Of a stretch of DNA of 64,000 bases, positions 33,560-41,979 are shown piece by piece. The translations under genes and the position numbers were made by a program. The notes beneath the pieces are model-generated. The model made no database searches. It had not been told where the DNA came from and saw only the letters and a program-made list of their open reading frames with translations. Location: positions 62,001-126,000 of the forward strand of contig CAWIYK010000006.1 in NCBI GenBank assembly GCA_963840275.1. Direction: 5' to 3'. The first letter of the stretch is position 1. Every line of letters starts with the position of its first letter. Source of the stretch: Actinophytocola sp963840275 (GTDB lineage: Bacteria > Actinomycetota > Actinomycetes > Mycobacteriales > Pseudonocardiaceae).

Positions 33560-34159
33560 CTACTTCTTGACCCGGTAACGCAGGTGGGTGACGCCGGTGC
33601 CTTGGACCACGGCGATGGGCCCCTCGAACTGGACCGGCGTGGTGCCGAGCTCGCCGAACAGCGTCTTGCCGGCGCCCAGCACGACCGGCACAAGTTCGAC
33701 GCCGACCTCGTCGAGCAGGCCGGCCGCCAGACACTGACGGGCCATCTGCCCACCGTTGACGCCGACGTTCTTGTCCCCGGCCAGGGCCTTCGCCCTGGCC
33801 ACCGCCGCCTCGACACCGTCGGTGACGAAGACGAAGTTCTCGTCGTCCTCCGGCCGGTCCTCGGGGCGCCGGTGAGTGACCACGACCGTGGGCACGTCCA
33901 TCGGGTGGCGCCCACCCCAGGCGTTCGTCATGTCGTAGAGATACCGGCCGACGACCAGCGCACCGGTGTTCTCCCACTCCGCCTTGATCAGCTCGGCGCT
34001 CGCCGCGGAAAGTCGGATCGCCGGCACGTCGGGACTGGCCGACGGAATCTCGACGTCGCCGTTGCCGTACCACTGGAACAGCAGGTCGAAGCCACTTTCC
34101 TCTGGCCCGGCGATGAAACCGTCGAGCGACATCGTGGCGCCGGTGGTGACCTTGCCCAT
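33560..34159 (-). CDS. Dihydrofolate reductase / RibD C-terminal family protein
   Basis: A 199-aa reductase-like protein. It opens MGKVTTGATMSLDGFIAGPE and includes GALVVGRYLYDMTNAWGG, GVNGGQMARQCLAAGLLDEV and VPVVLGAGKTLFGEL, the conserved order of this family. I start at the ATG at 34159; a longer open frame to 34264 has no family similarity. It shares the fold with the gene at 24527-25087 but belongs to a different subgroup. Stands alone between a TetR gene and rlmN. Confidence 0.86.
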   Translation of the reverse strand: MGKVTTGATMSLDGFIAGPEESGFDLLFQWYGNGDVEIPSASPDVPAIRLSAASAELIKAEWENTGALVVGRYLYDMTNAWGGRHPMDVPTVVVTHRRPEDRPEDDENFVFVTDGVEAAVARAKALAGDKNVGVNGGQMARQCLAAGLLDEVGVELVPVVLGAGKTLFGELGTTPVQFEGPIAVVQGTGVTHLRYRVKK

Positions 34160-34285
34160 CGTTGTGTCTCCTTCGCTGTCTGCGGTGTCGTCGTCGATAC
34201 GTCGTAGACAGGGCCGTCGTCTCGACAATCCCGCGCCACTTTTCGCAGACGAGCGCCGCCACAACGGCGAAGGCAGTGCGACGTC

Positions 34286-35389
34286 CTAGCCCTCAGCGGC
34301 GAGCTGTCCGCAGGCGGCGGCGATCTCCTGGCCTCGGGTGTCACGCACGGTGCAGGCCACGCCGCCCTCGTTGACTCGGCGCACGAACTCCCGCTCCACC
34401 GGCTTCGGCGCCGCGTCCCACTTCGAGCCCGGCGTCGGGTTCAGCGGAATCACGTTCACGTGCACCATCTGCTTCAAGTGCTTCCGCAGCCGCTTCGCCA
34501 ACAGGTCGGCACGCCACGGCTGGTCGTTCACGTCGCGGATCAGCGCGTACTCGATCGACACGCGCCGGCCCGAGGTGTCCGCGTAGTAGCGGGCGGCCTC
34601 CAGGACCTCGTCCACCGACCACCGCGTGTTGACCGGCACGAGGGTGTCGCGCAGCTCGTCGTCCGGGGTGTGCAGTGACACCGCCAGCCGGACCTGCATC
34701 CGCTCGTCCGCCAGTTTCCGAATCGCGGGCGCGAGGCCGACCGTGGACACCGTCACCGAACGTTGCGAGATCCCCAGACCGTTCGGCGCCGGCTCGGTGA
34801 TCCGCCGAACCGCCTCCACCACCCGCTTGTAGTTCGCGAGCGGCTCACCCATGCCCATGAACACGATGTTCGAGAGGCGGCCGGGCGCACCGAGGTCACC
34901 GTCGCGCATGGCGGCCGCCGCGGTGCGGACCTGGTCCACGATCTCCGCCGTCGAGAGGTTGCGTTGCAGACCACCCTGGCCGGTGGCGCAGAACGGGCAC
35001 GCCATGCCGCAACCGGCCTGGCTCGACACGCACAGGGTGACGCGGTCGGGATAGCGCATCAGCACGCTCTCGAGCAGCGTCCCGTCGTGGGCGCGCCACA
35101 GGGTCTTGCGAGTGGAGTCGTCGTCGCAGCTCAGGTGCCGCACCACCGACAGCAGCGGCGGCATCAGCTCGTCGACGAGGCGCTGCCGCGACGCGGCGGG
35201 GATGTCGGTCATCGCGGCCGGGTCCGCGGTCAGGCGCCCGAAGTAGTGGTTGGACAGCTGGTTCGCGCGGAACGGCTTCTCCCCCAGCTCGACGACCGCG
35301 GCGCGACGTTCGTCGGCGGAGAGGTCGGCCAGGTGGCGGGGCGGGAGGCCGCGCTTGGGTGCGTCGAAGACGAGGGGCAATGCGGTCAT
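34286..35389 (-). CDS. rlmN: Dual-specificity 23S rRNA (A2503-C2) / tRNA (A37-C2) methyltransferase RlmN
   Basis: A 367-aa radical-SAM enzyme. The cluster motif CxxxCxxC is in QAGCGMACPFCATGQGG (about 125-140). Further landmarks are NIVFMGMGEPLANYKRV, SVTVSTVGLAPAIRKLAD, SLHTPDDELRDTLVPVN and the C-terminal cysteine in GVACTVRDTRGQEIAAACG, which carries the methyl group in this family. ATG at 35389 (MTALPLVFDAP) is the natural start; longer frames extend into the PadR promoter. Divergent from padR. Confidence 0.95.
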   Translation of the reverse strand: MTALPLVFDAPKRGLPPRHLADLSADERRAAVVELGEKPFRANQLSNHYFGRLTADPAAMTDIPAASRQRLVDELMPPLLSVVRHLSCDDDSTRKTLWRAHDGTLLESVLMRYPDRVTLCVSSQAGCGMACPFCATGQGGLQRNLSTAEIVDQVRTAAAAMRDGDLGAPGRLSNIVFMGMGEPLANYKRVVEAVRRITEPAPNGLGISQRSVTVSTVGLAPAIRKLADERMQVRLAVSLHTPDDELRDTLVPVNTRWSVDEVLEAARYYADTSGRRVSIEYALIRDVNDQPWRADLLAKRLRKHLKQMVHVNVIPLNPTPGSKWDAAPKPVEREFVRRVNEGGVACTVRDTRGQEIAAACGQLAAEG

Positions 35390-35453
35390 GGCTGTCCCAT
35401 TGTCCCACGCCCCTCGAACAGACCTGGTCAGAGGCGGCTTCATCGCAGAACGT

Positions 35454-35510
35454 TGCATCGCGATGCATTCCGATATATCGTAAACGTATCGCGATACCAC
35501 GCGATGCATC
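35454..35510. promoter_or_regulatory. Cluster of four palindromes at the padR promoter
   Basis: In 57 bp there are four perfect palindromes: TGCATCGCGATGCA (35454-35467), CGATATATCG (35471-35480), TATCGCGATA (35487-35496) and GATGCATC (35503-35510). They lie between rlmN and padR and end 20 bp before the padR ATG, next to its AGGGAGGAA ribosome site. Autorepression by PadR is the usual arrangement and is inferred here. Confidence 0.6.
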
Positions 35511-35529
35511 ACACAGGGAGGAACCAGTC

Positions 35530-36237
35530 ATGCGTCCATCATTCGGACACGAACATCCATTCGGTCACCCCGGCGCCCCCGTCTTCGGGGACCCGAGGAC
35601 CCACTTCGGCGGGCCGGAGGCGCGCGGCGGCGGCGGAGTTCCGTTTCCGCCGGTCCCACCCGGCCCTTGGCCGGGACCGCCCGGCGGCTTCCCCTTCGGT
35701 GGGCTCGGCCCCGGCGAACGTGGCCACCGGCGCGGCGGGCGAGGTCACGGCCCCGGCCGACGCAGCAGGCGCGGCGACGTGCGGGCTGCGATCCTCACGC
35801 TGCTCGTCGAACGACCCATGCACGGCTACGAGATGATCCAGGAGATCACCGAACGCAGCGGCGAGCTGTGGCGACCGAGCCCCGGCTCCGTCTACCCCAC
35901 GCTGCAGCTGCTCGCCGACGAGGGTCTGATCAACGACGAGGGCCGCGGCAGCCGCAGGCTGTACACGCTCACCGACGAGGGCCGGCAGGCGGCCGCGAAG
36001 ATCGAGACCCCACCGTGGGAGCAGATCGCACGCGACGCCGACCCGAAGGACGTCAACCTGCGCGACGCGATCGGCCAGCTCATGGGCGCGACCGTCCAGG
36101 TCGCCCAGGCCGCGACCGACGCGCAGAAGACCCGCGCGGTCGACGTGCTCAGCGAGGCCCGGCGTGCGCTGTACGCCATCCTCGGCGAGGCCCCGCCCGC
36201 CGAGCCGGACACCGACGACGAGGCCGACGAGGACTAG
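35530..36237 (+). CDS. PadR family transcriptional regulator
   Basis: A 235-aa regulator. An unusual first 80 residues are rich in Gly, Pro, Phe and His (FGGLGPGERGHRRGGRGHG), then the winged helix domain follows: RRGDVRAAILTLLVERPMHG, YEMIQEITERSGELWRPS, PGSVYPTLQLLADEGLI, RRLYTLTDEGRQAA. The C-terminal part is helical and ends acidic (DTDDEADED). PadR proteins usually repress themselves and an adjacent transporter or stress gene; here no obvious target is adjacent, as the next gene is convergent. Confidence 0.9.
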   Translation: MRPSFGHEHPFGHPGAPVFGDPRTHFGGPEARGGGGVPFPPVPPGPWPGPPGGFPFGGLGPGERGHRRGGRGHGPGRRSRRGDVRAAILTLLVERPMHGYEMIQEITERSGELWRPSPGSVYPTLQLLADEGLINDEGRGSRRLYTLTDEGRQAAAKIETPPWEQIARDADPKDVNLRDAIGQLMGATVQVAQAATDAQKTRAVDVLSEARRALYAILGEAPPAEPDTDDEADED

Positions 36238-37022
36238 GGCACGAGCAGCCCGGCCGGCTTTCGCCTGGTCAACACCCGGTAGCCGACCGGAAAGCTCAGC
36301 CCGGGGACGTCCATGAGGGCCCGGTCCGCGACGCGCGACGAGAACTCGATCCGCAACACGGACTCCAGGCCGGCCCGGTCCTCGAACCGCCACAGCGACT
36401 CGACGGAACGGGACTCGAACCCCATCCTCGCGAAGAACCGGTCCACCTCGACCGGGTCGTACTCCGGCAGGTCGGCGCGCATCCAGTCGCCGTAGGGCCG
36501 GTGTCGCACATCCAGGTCGACGATCGCCAGGACACCACCGGGGCGCAGCACCCGCTCCGCCTCGGCGAGCCCCGGCTCACAGCCCGGACCGAAGAAGTAC
36601 GCGGTCCGGGCATGTGCCACGTCCACGCTCGCGTCCGGCAGCGGCAACCGCTGCGCCGACCCGGGCAGCACGGCCACCGTCGACAGCGCGGCCAAGCGTG
36701 TGCGGGCCAGCCGCACCAGCGGCTCGTGCGGCTCGACTCCGGTCACCCGCCGGGCGAGCGACGCGAACCTCGGCAGGTGGAAACCGGAACCGCAACCGAT
36801 GTCGACCACGTCGCGGCCCGACCAGTCGGCCTGCTCGGCCAGCACCCGCCAGATCGCGCCGTCGACGTCCTGCGCCCGGTTCTCCACCTCGTAGACCTCG
36901 GGCCAGTGCCAGATGTTCGGGCTCGGCAGCATCTCCGCGCCACGCCGGGCCGCGGCGATCCGCTCGCGCGCCCTCGACACCAGTCCCACGTCGTCAAGCA
37001 AACCACGCCGCACCGACATCAC
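36234..37022 (-). CDS. Class I SAM-dependent methyltransferase
   Basis: A 262-aa soluble methyltransferase. The SAM-binding motif I is VVDIGCGSGFHLPRF (about 72-86), followed by VTGVEPHEP, LPLPDASVDVAHAR and VLRPGGVLAIVDLD. The acceptor is unknown. A GTG at 37022 is followed at once by an ATG at 37019, which may be the true start. It overlaps the convergent padR stop by 4 bp and is 7 bp downstream of cdsA on the same strand, so it may be transcribed with that operon. Confidence 0.88.
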   Translation of the reverse strand: MMSVRRGLLDDVGLVSRARERIAAARRGAEMLPSPNIWHWPEVYEVENRAQDVDGAIWRVLAEQADWSGRDVVDIGCGSGFHLPRFASLARRVTGVEPHEPLVRLARTRLAALSTVAVLPGSAQRLPLPDASVDVAHARTAYFFGPGCEPGLAEAERVLRPGGVLAIVDLDVRHRPYGDWMRADLPEYDPVEVDRFFARMGFESRSVESLWRFEDRAGLESVLRIEFSSRVADRALMDVPGLSFPVGYRVLTRRKPAGLLVP

Positions 37023-37029
37023 GGGAAGA

Positions 37030-37929
37030 TCAACTGGGGATGAAAAGCAGCAGCAGCAGCCAGGACACGACCGCGGACGGCAGCAGCGAGTCCAGCCGGT
37101 CCATCAGGCCGCCGTGGCCGGGCAGCAGCGTGCCCATGTCCTTGATCTTGAGGTCGCGCTTGATGAGCGACTCCACCAGGTCACCGACGGTCGCCGTGCA
37201 CACGAGCGCGACGCCGAACAACGCGCCCTGCCACCACTGGCCGTCCAACATCAGGGTGAGCGTCAACGTCCCGGCGACGACGCCCGCGGCGACGGAGCCC
37301 GCGAAGCCCTCCCAGGACTTCTTCGGGCTGATCGTCGGGGCCATCGGGTGCCGGCCGAGCTTCGCGCCGACGGTGTAGCCGCCGATGTCGGAGCTGACCA
37401 CCAGGATCAGGAAGCACAGCACCCTGGCCACGCCGTCCTCGGCCACCACCAGCATCGCCGCGAACGACGCGAACAGCGGCACGTACGCGGCGGTCAGGAT
37501 CGACGCGCTGATGTCCCGCAGGTAACCGTCGGCGCCGCCGCGGAACCGCCACACCAGGCACGCCAGGATCGTGACCACGAACGCCGCGAGCAACCCGTTG
37601 CGGCCGTACGGCCAGGACAGCCACACCATCGCCTGGCCGCCGACCAGCACCGGCCACAGCGCGACCCGGATCTCCGCGCCACGCTTCAGCGCCCCCGCCA
37701 GCTCCACCGTGCCGACCGCCACCGCGACCGCCACGACACCGACGAAGATCTGCCGCACGGTCAGCAGCGACACGAGCACGACGGCGCCGAGCAGCACGCC
37801 GACGCCGATCGCCGCCGTCAGGTTGCGGCCGGACTTCTGGGCGGGAGCCACAGACGCGTCGCCGGTCGCGTCACCGGTCGTCACACGGTTCTCCTCGACG
37901 GGTTCGGGCCCAGTGGGTGCGCTGATCAT
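37030..37929 (-). CDS. cdsA: Phosphatidate cytidylyltransferase
   Basis: A 299-aa integral membrane enzyme that makes CDP-diacylglycerol from phosphatidate and CTP, the branch point of phospholipid synthesis. Several hydrophobic segments are visible, and the C-terminal family signature runs from SPKKSWEGFAGSV through GDLVESLIKRDLKIKDMG to LPGHGGLMDRLDS. The N-terminal 35 residues are polar and variable. It lies 12 bp downstream of frr in the rpsB-tsf-pyrH-frr-cdsA unit. Confidence 0.95.
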   Translation of the reverse strand: MISAPTGPEPVEENRVTTGDATGDASVAPAQKSGRNLTAAIGVGVLLGAVVLVSLLTVRQIFVGVVAVAVAVGTVELAGALKRGAEIRVALWPVLVGGQAMVWLSWPYGRNGLLAAFVVTILACLVWRFRGGADGYLRDISASILTAAYVPLFASFAAMLVVAEDGVARVLCFLILVVSSDIGGYTVGAKLGRHPMAPTISPKKSWEGFAGSVAAGVVAGTLTLTLMLDGQWWQGALFGVALVCTATVGDLVESLIKRDLKIKDMGTLLPGHGGLMDRLDSLLPSAVVSWLLLLLFIPS

Positions 37930-37941
37930 GTTCTGCCGGGC

Positions 37942-38499
37942 TCAGACCTCGAGCAGCTCTGTTTCCTTGTGCTTGACGAGCTCGTCGACCTGCGCGACGA
38001 ACTTGTCCGTCAGGTGCTGCAGCTCCTTCTCGGCGCGCGCGACGTCGTCCTCGCCCGCCTCGCCGTCCTTGGCGATGCGGTGCAGCTCCTCGTTCGCCTT
38101 GCGGCGGATGTTGCGAATGGACACCCGCGCGTCCTCGCCCTTGGACTTGGCGACCTTCACCATGTCGCGGCGGCGCTCCTCGGAGAGCTGAGGGATGATC
38201 ACGCGGATGATCGCGCCGTCGTTGCTGGGGTTGACGCCGAGGTCGGAGTCACGGATGGCCCGCTCGATGGCGCCGAGTTGGCTGACGTCGTACGGCTTGA
38301 CGACGGCCATCCTGGCCTCGGGGATGTTGATCCCGGCGAGCTGGTTGAGCGGGGTCGGCGACCCGTAGTAGTCGACGACGATCCGGGAGAACATGCCGGG
38401 GTTGGCGCGACCGGTGCGCACGGAGGAGAGCTCCTCCTTGGCGACCGTCACCGCCTTCTCCATCTTCTCCTCGGCGTCGAAGAGTGTCTCGTCGATCAA
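37942..38499 (-). CDS. frr: Ribosome recycling factor
   Basis: A 185-aa factor that splits the post-termination ribosome together with EF-G. Conserved landmarks are LSSVRTGRANPGMFSRI, YYGSPTPLNQLAGI, PQLSEERRRDMVKVAK and RNIRRKANEEL. Length is the family standard. Located 48 bp downstream of pyrH and 12 bp before cdsA. Confidence 0.97.
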   Translation of the reverse strand: MIDETLFDAEEKMEKAVTVAKEELSSVRTGRANPGMFSRIVVDYYGSPTPLNQLAGINIPEARMAVVKPYDVSQLGAIERAIRDSDLGVNPSNDGAIIRVIIPQLSEERRRDMVKVAKSKGEDARVSIRNIRRKANEELHRIAKDGEAGEDDVARAEKELQHLTDKFVAQVDELVKHKETELLEV

Positions 38500-38547
38500 A
38501 GCCTGCTCCTGTTACGTGTGTGGACCCGGATGGCGTGGCGGCAACGG

Positions 38548-39270
38548 TCAGGGAGTGCTGACCACGGTGCCGATCCTCTCACCACGCACCGCGCGAGCGA
38601 TGTTCCCCTCGGTGAGCAGATTGAACACGATCATCGGCATGTTGTTGTCCATGCACAGACTGAACGCGGTCGCGTCGGCGACCGCGAGACCGCCTTCGAG
38701 CACCTCCCGGTGGGTGATGTGCTCGTACATCTTCGCGTCCGGCGTCGTCTTCGGGTCGTCGGTGTAGACGCCGTCGACGGACTTGGCCATCAGCACGACC
38801 TCGCAGCCGATCTCCAGCGCACGCTGGGCGGCCGCGGTGTCGGTGGAGAAGTACGGCATGCCGACGCCGCCGGCGAAGATCACCACGCGGCCCTTCTCCA
38901 GGTGCCGCTCGGCGCGGCGGGGGATGTAGGGCTCGGCGACCTGGCCCATGGTGATGGCGGTCTGCACGCGCGTGTCGATGCCGAGCTTCTCCAGGAAGTC
39001 CTGGAGGGCGAGGCAGTTCATGACGGTGCCGAGCATCGCCATGTAGTCGGCGCGGTCGCGGTCCATGCCCCGCTGGGACAGCTCCGCGCCGCGGAAGTAG
39101 TTGCCGCCGCCGATCACGACGGACATCTGGACGCCTTCGCGCACGACGTCGGCGATCTGCCGCGCGACGGTCTGCACCACGTCGGGGTCGACGCCGACCT
39201 TGCCGCCGCCGAACATCTCGCCGCCCAGCTTGAGCAGCACTCTGCGGAAACCGTGCCTGCGGAGCTCCAT
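38548..39270 (-). CDS. pyrH: UMP kinase
   Basis: A 240-aa amino-acid-kinase-fold enzyme that phosphorylates UMP. Seen are LLKLGGEMFGGG (nucleotide-binding, with Gly in place of the common Ser of LKLSGE), GGGNYFRG, NMPMIVFNLLTEGNIARAV and DGVYTDDPK. Separated from tsf by a strong hairpin terminator, so it probably has its own promoter within the 38500-39300 region, with frr and cdsA following. Confidence 0.97.
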   Translation of the reverse strand: MELRRHGFRRVLLKLGGEMFGGGKVGVDPDVVQTVARQIADVVREGVQMSVVIGGGNYFRGAELSQRGMDRDRADYMAMLGTVMNCLALQDFLEKLGIDTRVQTAITMGQVAEPYIPRRAERHLEKGRVVIFAGGVGMPYFSTDTAAAQRALEIGCEVVLMAKSVDGVYTDDPKTTPDAKMYEHITHREVLEGGLAVADATAFSLCMDNNMPMIVFNLLTEGNIARAVRGERIGTVVSTP

Positions 39271-39306
39271 GGCTCTCCCCTCAGTGGTGTGCTGGTTTAT
39301 ACAGGA

Positions 39307-39345
39307 CGGTGCCCCGCCCTCGGCAAACGCGAGGGCGGGGCACCG
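39307..39345. terminator. Hairpin terminator after tsf
   Basis: A 16-bp perfect stem, CGGTGCCCCGCCCTCG (39307-39322) with CGAGGGCGGGGCACCG (39330-39345), closes a 7-base loop. It sits 22 bp downstream of the tsf stop and before pyrH, so it should end or attenuate the rpsB-tsf transcript. Confidence 0.85.
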
Positions 39346-39366
39346 CCTGGGCTCCAGGCTCCGGGA

Positions 39367-40182
39367 TCAGGACTGGCCGATCTCGAAGCGGGCGAACCGG
39401 GTAACCGTCACGCCGGCACCGTCGAGCACGGCCTTGACGGTCTTCTTGGAGTCCTGCACGGAGGACTGCTCGAGGAGCACCGAGTCCTTGTAGAACCCGT
39501 TGACCCGACCCTCGACGATCTTGGGCAGCGCCTGCTCCGGCTTGCCCTCCTCGCGAGCGGTCTCCTCGGCGATCCGCCGCTCGGTCGCGACGACGTCCTC
39601 CGGGATCTCGTCCCGGGTGACGTACCGCGGCTTCATCGCGGCGATCTGCATGGCGGCGCCACGCGCCGCGTCCGCGTCGTCGCCGGTGTACTCGACGAGC
39701 ACGCCGACGGTCGGCGGCAGGTCCGGGTCGCGACGGTGCAGGTAGACCGAGACCGGGCCGTCGAACGCGACCACCCTGCGCAGCTCCAGCTTCTCGCCGA
39801 TCTTCGCGGAGAGCTCCTGCACGGCGTCGGTGACCGACTTGCCGTCCAGGTCGGCGCCCGCGAGCGCGACGACGTCGGCCGGCTTGGTGGCCTTGGCGGT
39901 CGCGATGATCCGGTTGGCGAGATCCTGGAAGTCGGCGTTCTTCGCGACGAAGTCCGTCTCGCAGTTGAGCTCGAGCATGACGCCACCGTCGGCGGCGACG
40001 AGGCCGTTGGCGGTGGTGCGCTCCGCGCGCTTGCCGACGTCCTTCGCACCCTTGATGCGCAGGATCTCGACAGCCTTGTCGAAGTCGCCGTCCGCCTCGT
40101 CGAGGGCCTTCTTGCAGGCCATCATGCCGGCGCCGGTCAGCTCACGGATCCGCTTGACATCGGCCGTGGTGTAGTTCGCCAT
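39367..40182 (-). CDS. tsf: Translation elongation factor Ts
   Basis: A 271-aa guanine nucleotide exchange factor for EF-Tu. N-terminal UBA-like region with VKRIRELTGAGMMACKKAL, then KRAERTTANGLVA and the core CETDFVAKNADFQ with the Asp/Phe pair that enters the EF-Tu G domain. Start is the ATG at 40182 (MANYTTADV), 42 bp after rpsB. Standard length for actinobacteria. Confidence 0.97.
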   Translation of the reverse strand: MANYTTADVKRIRELTGAGMMACKKALDEADGDFDKAVEILRIKGAKDVGKRAERTTANGLVAADGGVMLELNCETDFVAKNADFQDLANRIIATAKATKPADVVALAGADLDGKSVTDAVQELSAKIGEKLELRRVVAFDGPVSVYLHRRDPDLPPTVGVLVEYTGDDADAARGAAMQIAAMKPRYVTRDEIPEDVVATERRIAEETAREEGKPEQALPKIVEGRVNGFYKDSVLLEQSSVQDSKKTVKAVLDGAGVTVTRFARFEIGQS

Positions 40183-40224
40183 CGTGGCTCTATCCATCCT
40201 TCTTTCGGTAGGTGCGCTGCGTGC

Positions 40225-41112
40225 TCAGGACTCGGTCGGCGCCTCGGCCGGCTTCTCCGCCTCAGCGGCCGCCGGAGCGGCGGCGGCAGTGGCAGTGGCA
40301 GTGGCAGTGGCGGCGGCCGGCGCGTTCTGACCGACCAGGAGCTCCTGCTCCCACTCCGGCAGCGGCTCGGCGGAGACGCCGGCGGCCGGCTTGTCCTCGC
40401 CGTCCGGCACGCCGTTGCGAACACCGGAGCGGGCCATCAGACCGGCGGCCGCGGCCTCGGCGACGACCTTGGTCAGCAGCGCGGCCGAGCGGATCGCGTC
40501 GTCGTTGCCCGGGATCGGGTAGTCGACCTCGTCCGGGTCGCAGTTGGTGTCGAGGATCGCGACGACCGGGATGTGCAGCTTGCGCGCCTCGCCGACCGCG
40601 ATGTGCTCCTTCTTGGTGTCGACGATCCACACCGCGCTGGGCACCTTGGCCATGTCCCGGATGCCGCCGAGCGTGCGCTCGAGCTTGTCCTTCTCGCGGG
40701 TCAGCATCAGGATCTCTTTCTTGGTGCGACCCTGGAAGCCACCGGTCTGCTCCATCGCCTCGAGCTCCTTGAGGCGCTGGAGGCGCTTGTGCACGGTCTG
40801 GAAGTTGGTGAGCATGCCGCCCAGCCAGCGCTGGTTCACGAAGGGCATGCCGACGCGGAGCGCCTCGTTGGCGATGGCCTCCTGCGCCTGCTTCTTCGTG
40901 CCGACGAAGAGGATCGTCCCACCGTGCGCGACGGTCTCCTTGATGAACTCGTACGCGCGGTCGATGTAGGACAGCGTCTGCTGCAGGTCGATGATGTAGA
41001 TGCCGTTGCGCTCGGTGAAGATGTAGCGCTTCATCTTCGGGTTCCAGCGGCGGGTCTGATGCCCGAAGTGCACGCCGGAGTCGAGCAGCTGCTTCATGGT
41101 GACGACGGCCAT
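40225..41112 (-). CDS. rpsB: 30S ribosomal protein S2 with Ala-rich C-terminal extension
   Basis: A 295-aa ribosomal protein. The core (residues 1 to about 225) is typical: MKQLLDSGVHFGHQTRRWNPKM, FVGTKKQAQEAI, NQRWLGGMLTNFQTV, VVAILDTNCDPDEVDYPIPGNDDAIRS. The last 60 residues are an Ala/Pro/Glu-rich tail that contains (Thr-Ala) repeats encoded by a hexanucleotide repeat at 40285-40308. Longer tails of this kind occur in actinobacterial S2. Starts the rpsB-tsf unit; divergent from an M23 peptidase gene across 342 bp. Confidence 0.97.
   Translation of the reverse strand: MAVVTMKQLLDSGVHFGHQTRRWNPKMKRYIFTERNGIYIIDLQQTLSYIDRAYEFIKETVAHGGTILFVGTKKQAQEAIANEALRVGMPFVNQRWLGGMLTNFQTVHKRLQRLKELEAMEQTGGFQGRTKKEILMLTREKDKLERTLGGIRDMAKVPSAVWIVDTKKEHIAVGEARKLHIPVVAILDTNCDPDEVDYPIPGNDDAIRSAALLTKVVAEAAAAGLMARSGVRNGVPDGEDKPAAGVSAEPLPEWEQELLVGQNAPAAATATATATAAAAPAAAEAEKPAEAPTES
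40285..40308. repeat. Hexanucleotide microsatellite in the rpsB tail
   Basis: Four exact tandem copies of GGCAGT, coding on the minus strand for Thr-Ala repeats in the disordered C-terminal tail of S2. Such a repeat keeps the frame when it changes copy number, so tail length could vary among strains. Confidence 0.8.
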
Positions 41113-41454
41113 GGCCTGGTTCGCACCTTCTTCTTTCTCAAGCGCGCCGGGGTGTCCGCCTCGGCGCGGTAACGGTTGCCGCGGCGCGGCACGGTGCCGC
41201 CCGCCCTGGCGCCGGAGCTCGACAGCCGGACCCGGAACAACTGCTACGTTTCGGGACCGCCGGATGCCGCTGGCCTGGGGCCGGTGCTTCGGCGCGCGAA
41301 GTCGGTCCGTGCTGCCACGGACCGCGAGAACAGTCTACGCGGTCCCCCTGACCGGCGACGACGCGCATACCCGGTTGTCCACAACCGGGTCAGTTGTCCA
41401 CAGGCAGTGACCCATCGGCGACTTTCTGTCGGTCCCCCGGTGCATGGTGTCCCC
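41113..41454. other. Non-coding gap between rpsB and the M23 peptidase gene
   Basis: This 342-bp divergent gap must hold the rpsB promoter and leader. I see no open frame of note and no certain sigma-factor boxes. Its distinctive content is the palindrome and TTGTCCACA pair at 41369-41402, about 260-290 bp upstream of rpsB and 50-85 bp upstream of the peptidase gene. Confidence 0.6.
41369..41402. promoter_or_regulatory. Pair of DnaA-box-like sequences, one inside a palindrome
   Basis: TTGTCCACA occurs at 41375-41383 and again at 41394-41402, 19 bp apart start to start. This is the preferred DnaA box of high-GC actinobacteria such as Streptomyces. The first lies inside an inverted repeat with arms ACCCGGTTGT (41369-41378) and ACAACCGGGT (41381-41390). 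Function is inference. Confidence 0.45.
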
Positions 41455-41979
41455 ATGACGTTCTCACCGCGGCTGCTCCTGGTGCCGCTCCTCGTCGTGG
41501 CGCTGTCGGTGCCACTGGGTGGCGCGACCGCGACTCCCGGGGTCGTGCCCGTTCCGCCGCCTGTCGTCTTCTCGTGGCCGTTGGCGCCGCCGCATCCCGT
41601 GTTGCGGGCGTTCGAGGCGCCCACCAGCCCGTACGGGCCAGGGCATCGCGGGGTCGATCTCGGCGGCACGCCCGGCGAGGCGGTGCTCGCCGCGGCCGAC
41701 GGAGTGGTGGTGTTCGCCGGGCTGCTGGCTGGGAGGGGCGTGGTGTCGATCGACCACGAAGGCGGGCTGCGGACCACCTACGAGCCGCTCTTACCCGGCG
41801 TTGTCGCTGGTCAACGGGTTGCGGTCGGTGCGGTGCTCGGGCAGTTGCTTGCCGGGCACCCGGACTGTGCCGCGGTGGCCTGCCTGCACTGGGGCGTGCG
41901 GCGAGGTGTGGAGTACCTGGACCCGCTCGGCCTGGTGATGTCGTCCGGACGGGTGCGCCTCCTGCCGTGGGAGCCGTGA
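41455..41979 (+). CDS. Secreted M23 (LytM-like) peptidase domain protein
   Basis: A 174-aa exported protein with a signal peptide (LLLVPLLVVALSVPLGGATA) and a LytM fold. The zinc motifs are in SPYGPGHRGVDLGG (His and Asp) and CLHWGVRRG (His of the HxH-like end), so it could cut peptidoglycan cross-links. An M23 gene next to rpsB and a whiG-type sigma factor is a known actinobacterial neighbourhood. The ATG at 41455 gives the signal peptide. Its last 190 bp are repeated downstream in decayed form. Confidence 0.88.
   Translation: MTFSPRLLLVPLLVVALSVPLGGATATPGVVPVPPPVVFSWPLAPPHPVLRAFEAPTSPYGPGHRGVDLGGTPGEAVLAAADGVVVFAGLLAGRGVVSIDHEGGLRTTYEPLLPGVVAGQRVAVGAVLGQLLAGHPDCAAVACLHWGVRRGVEYLDPLGLVMSSGRVRLLPWEP

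Noticed and set aside
36913..41172. A 1419-codon open frame on the plus strand opposite cdsA, frr, pyrH, tsf and rpsB.
   Set aside because: It is antisense to five conserved genes, has no recognisable domain, and arises because high-GC third positions make antisense frames free of stops.
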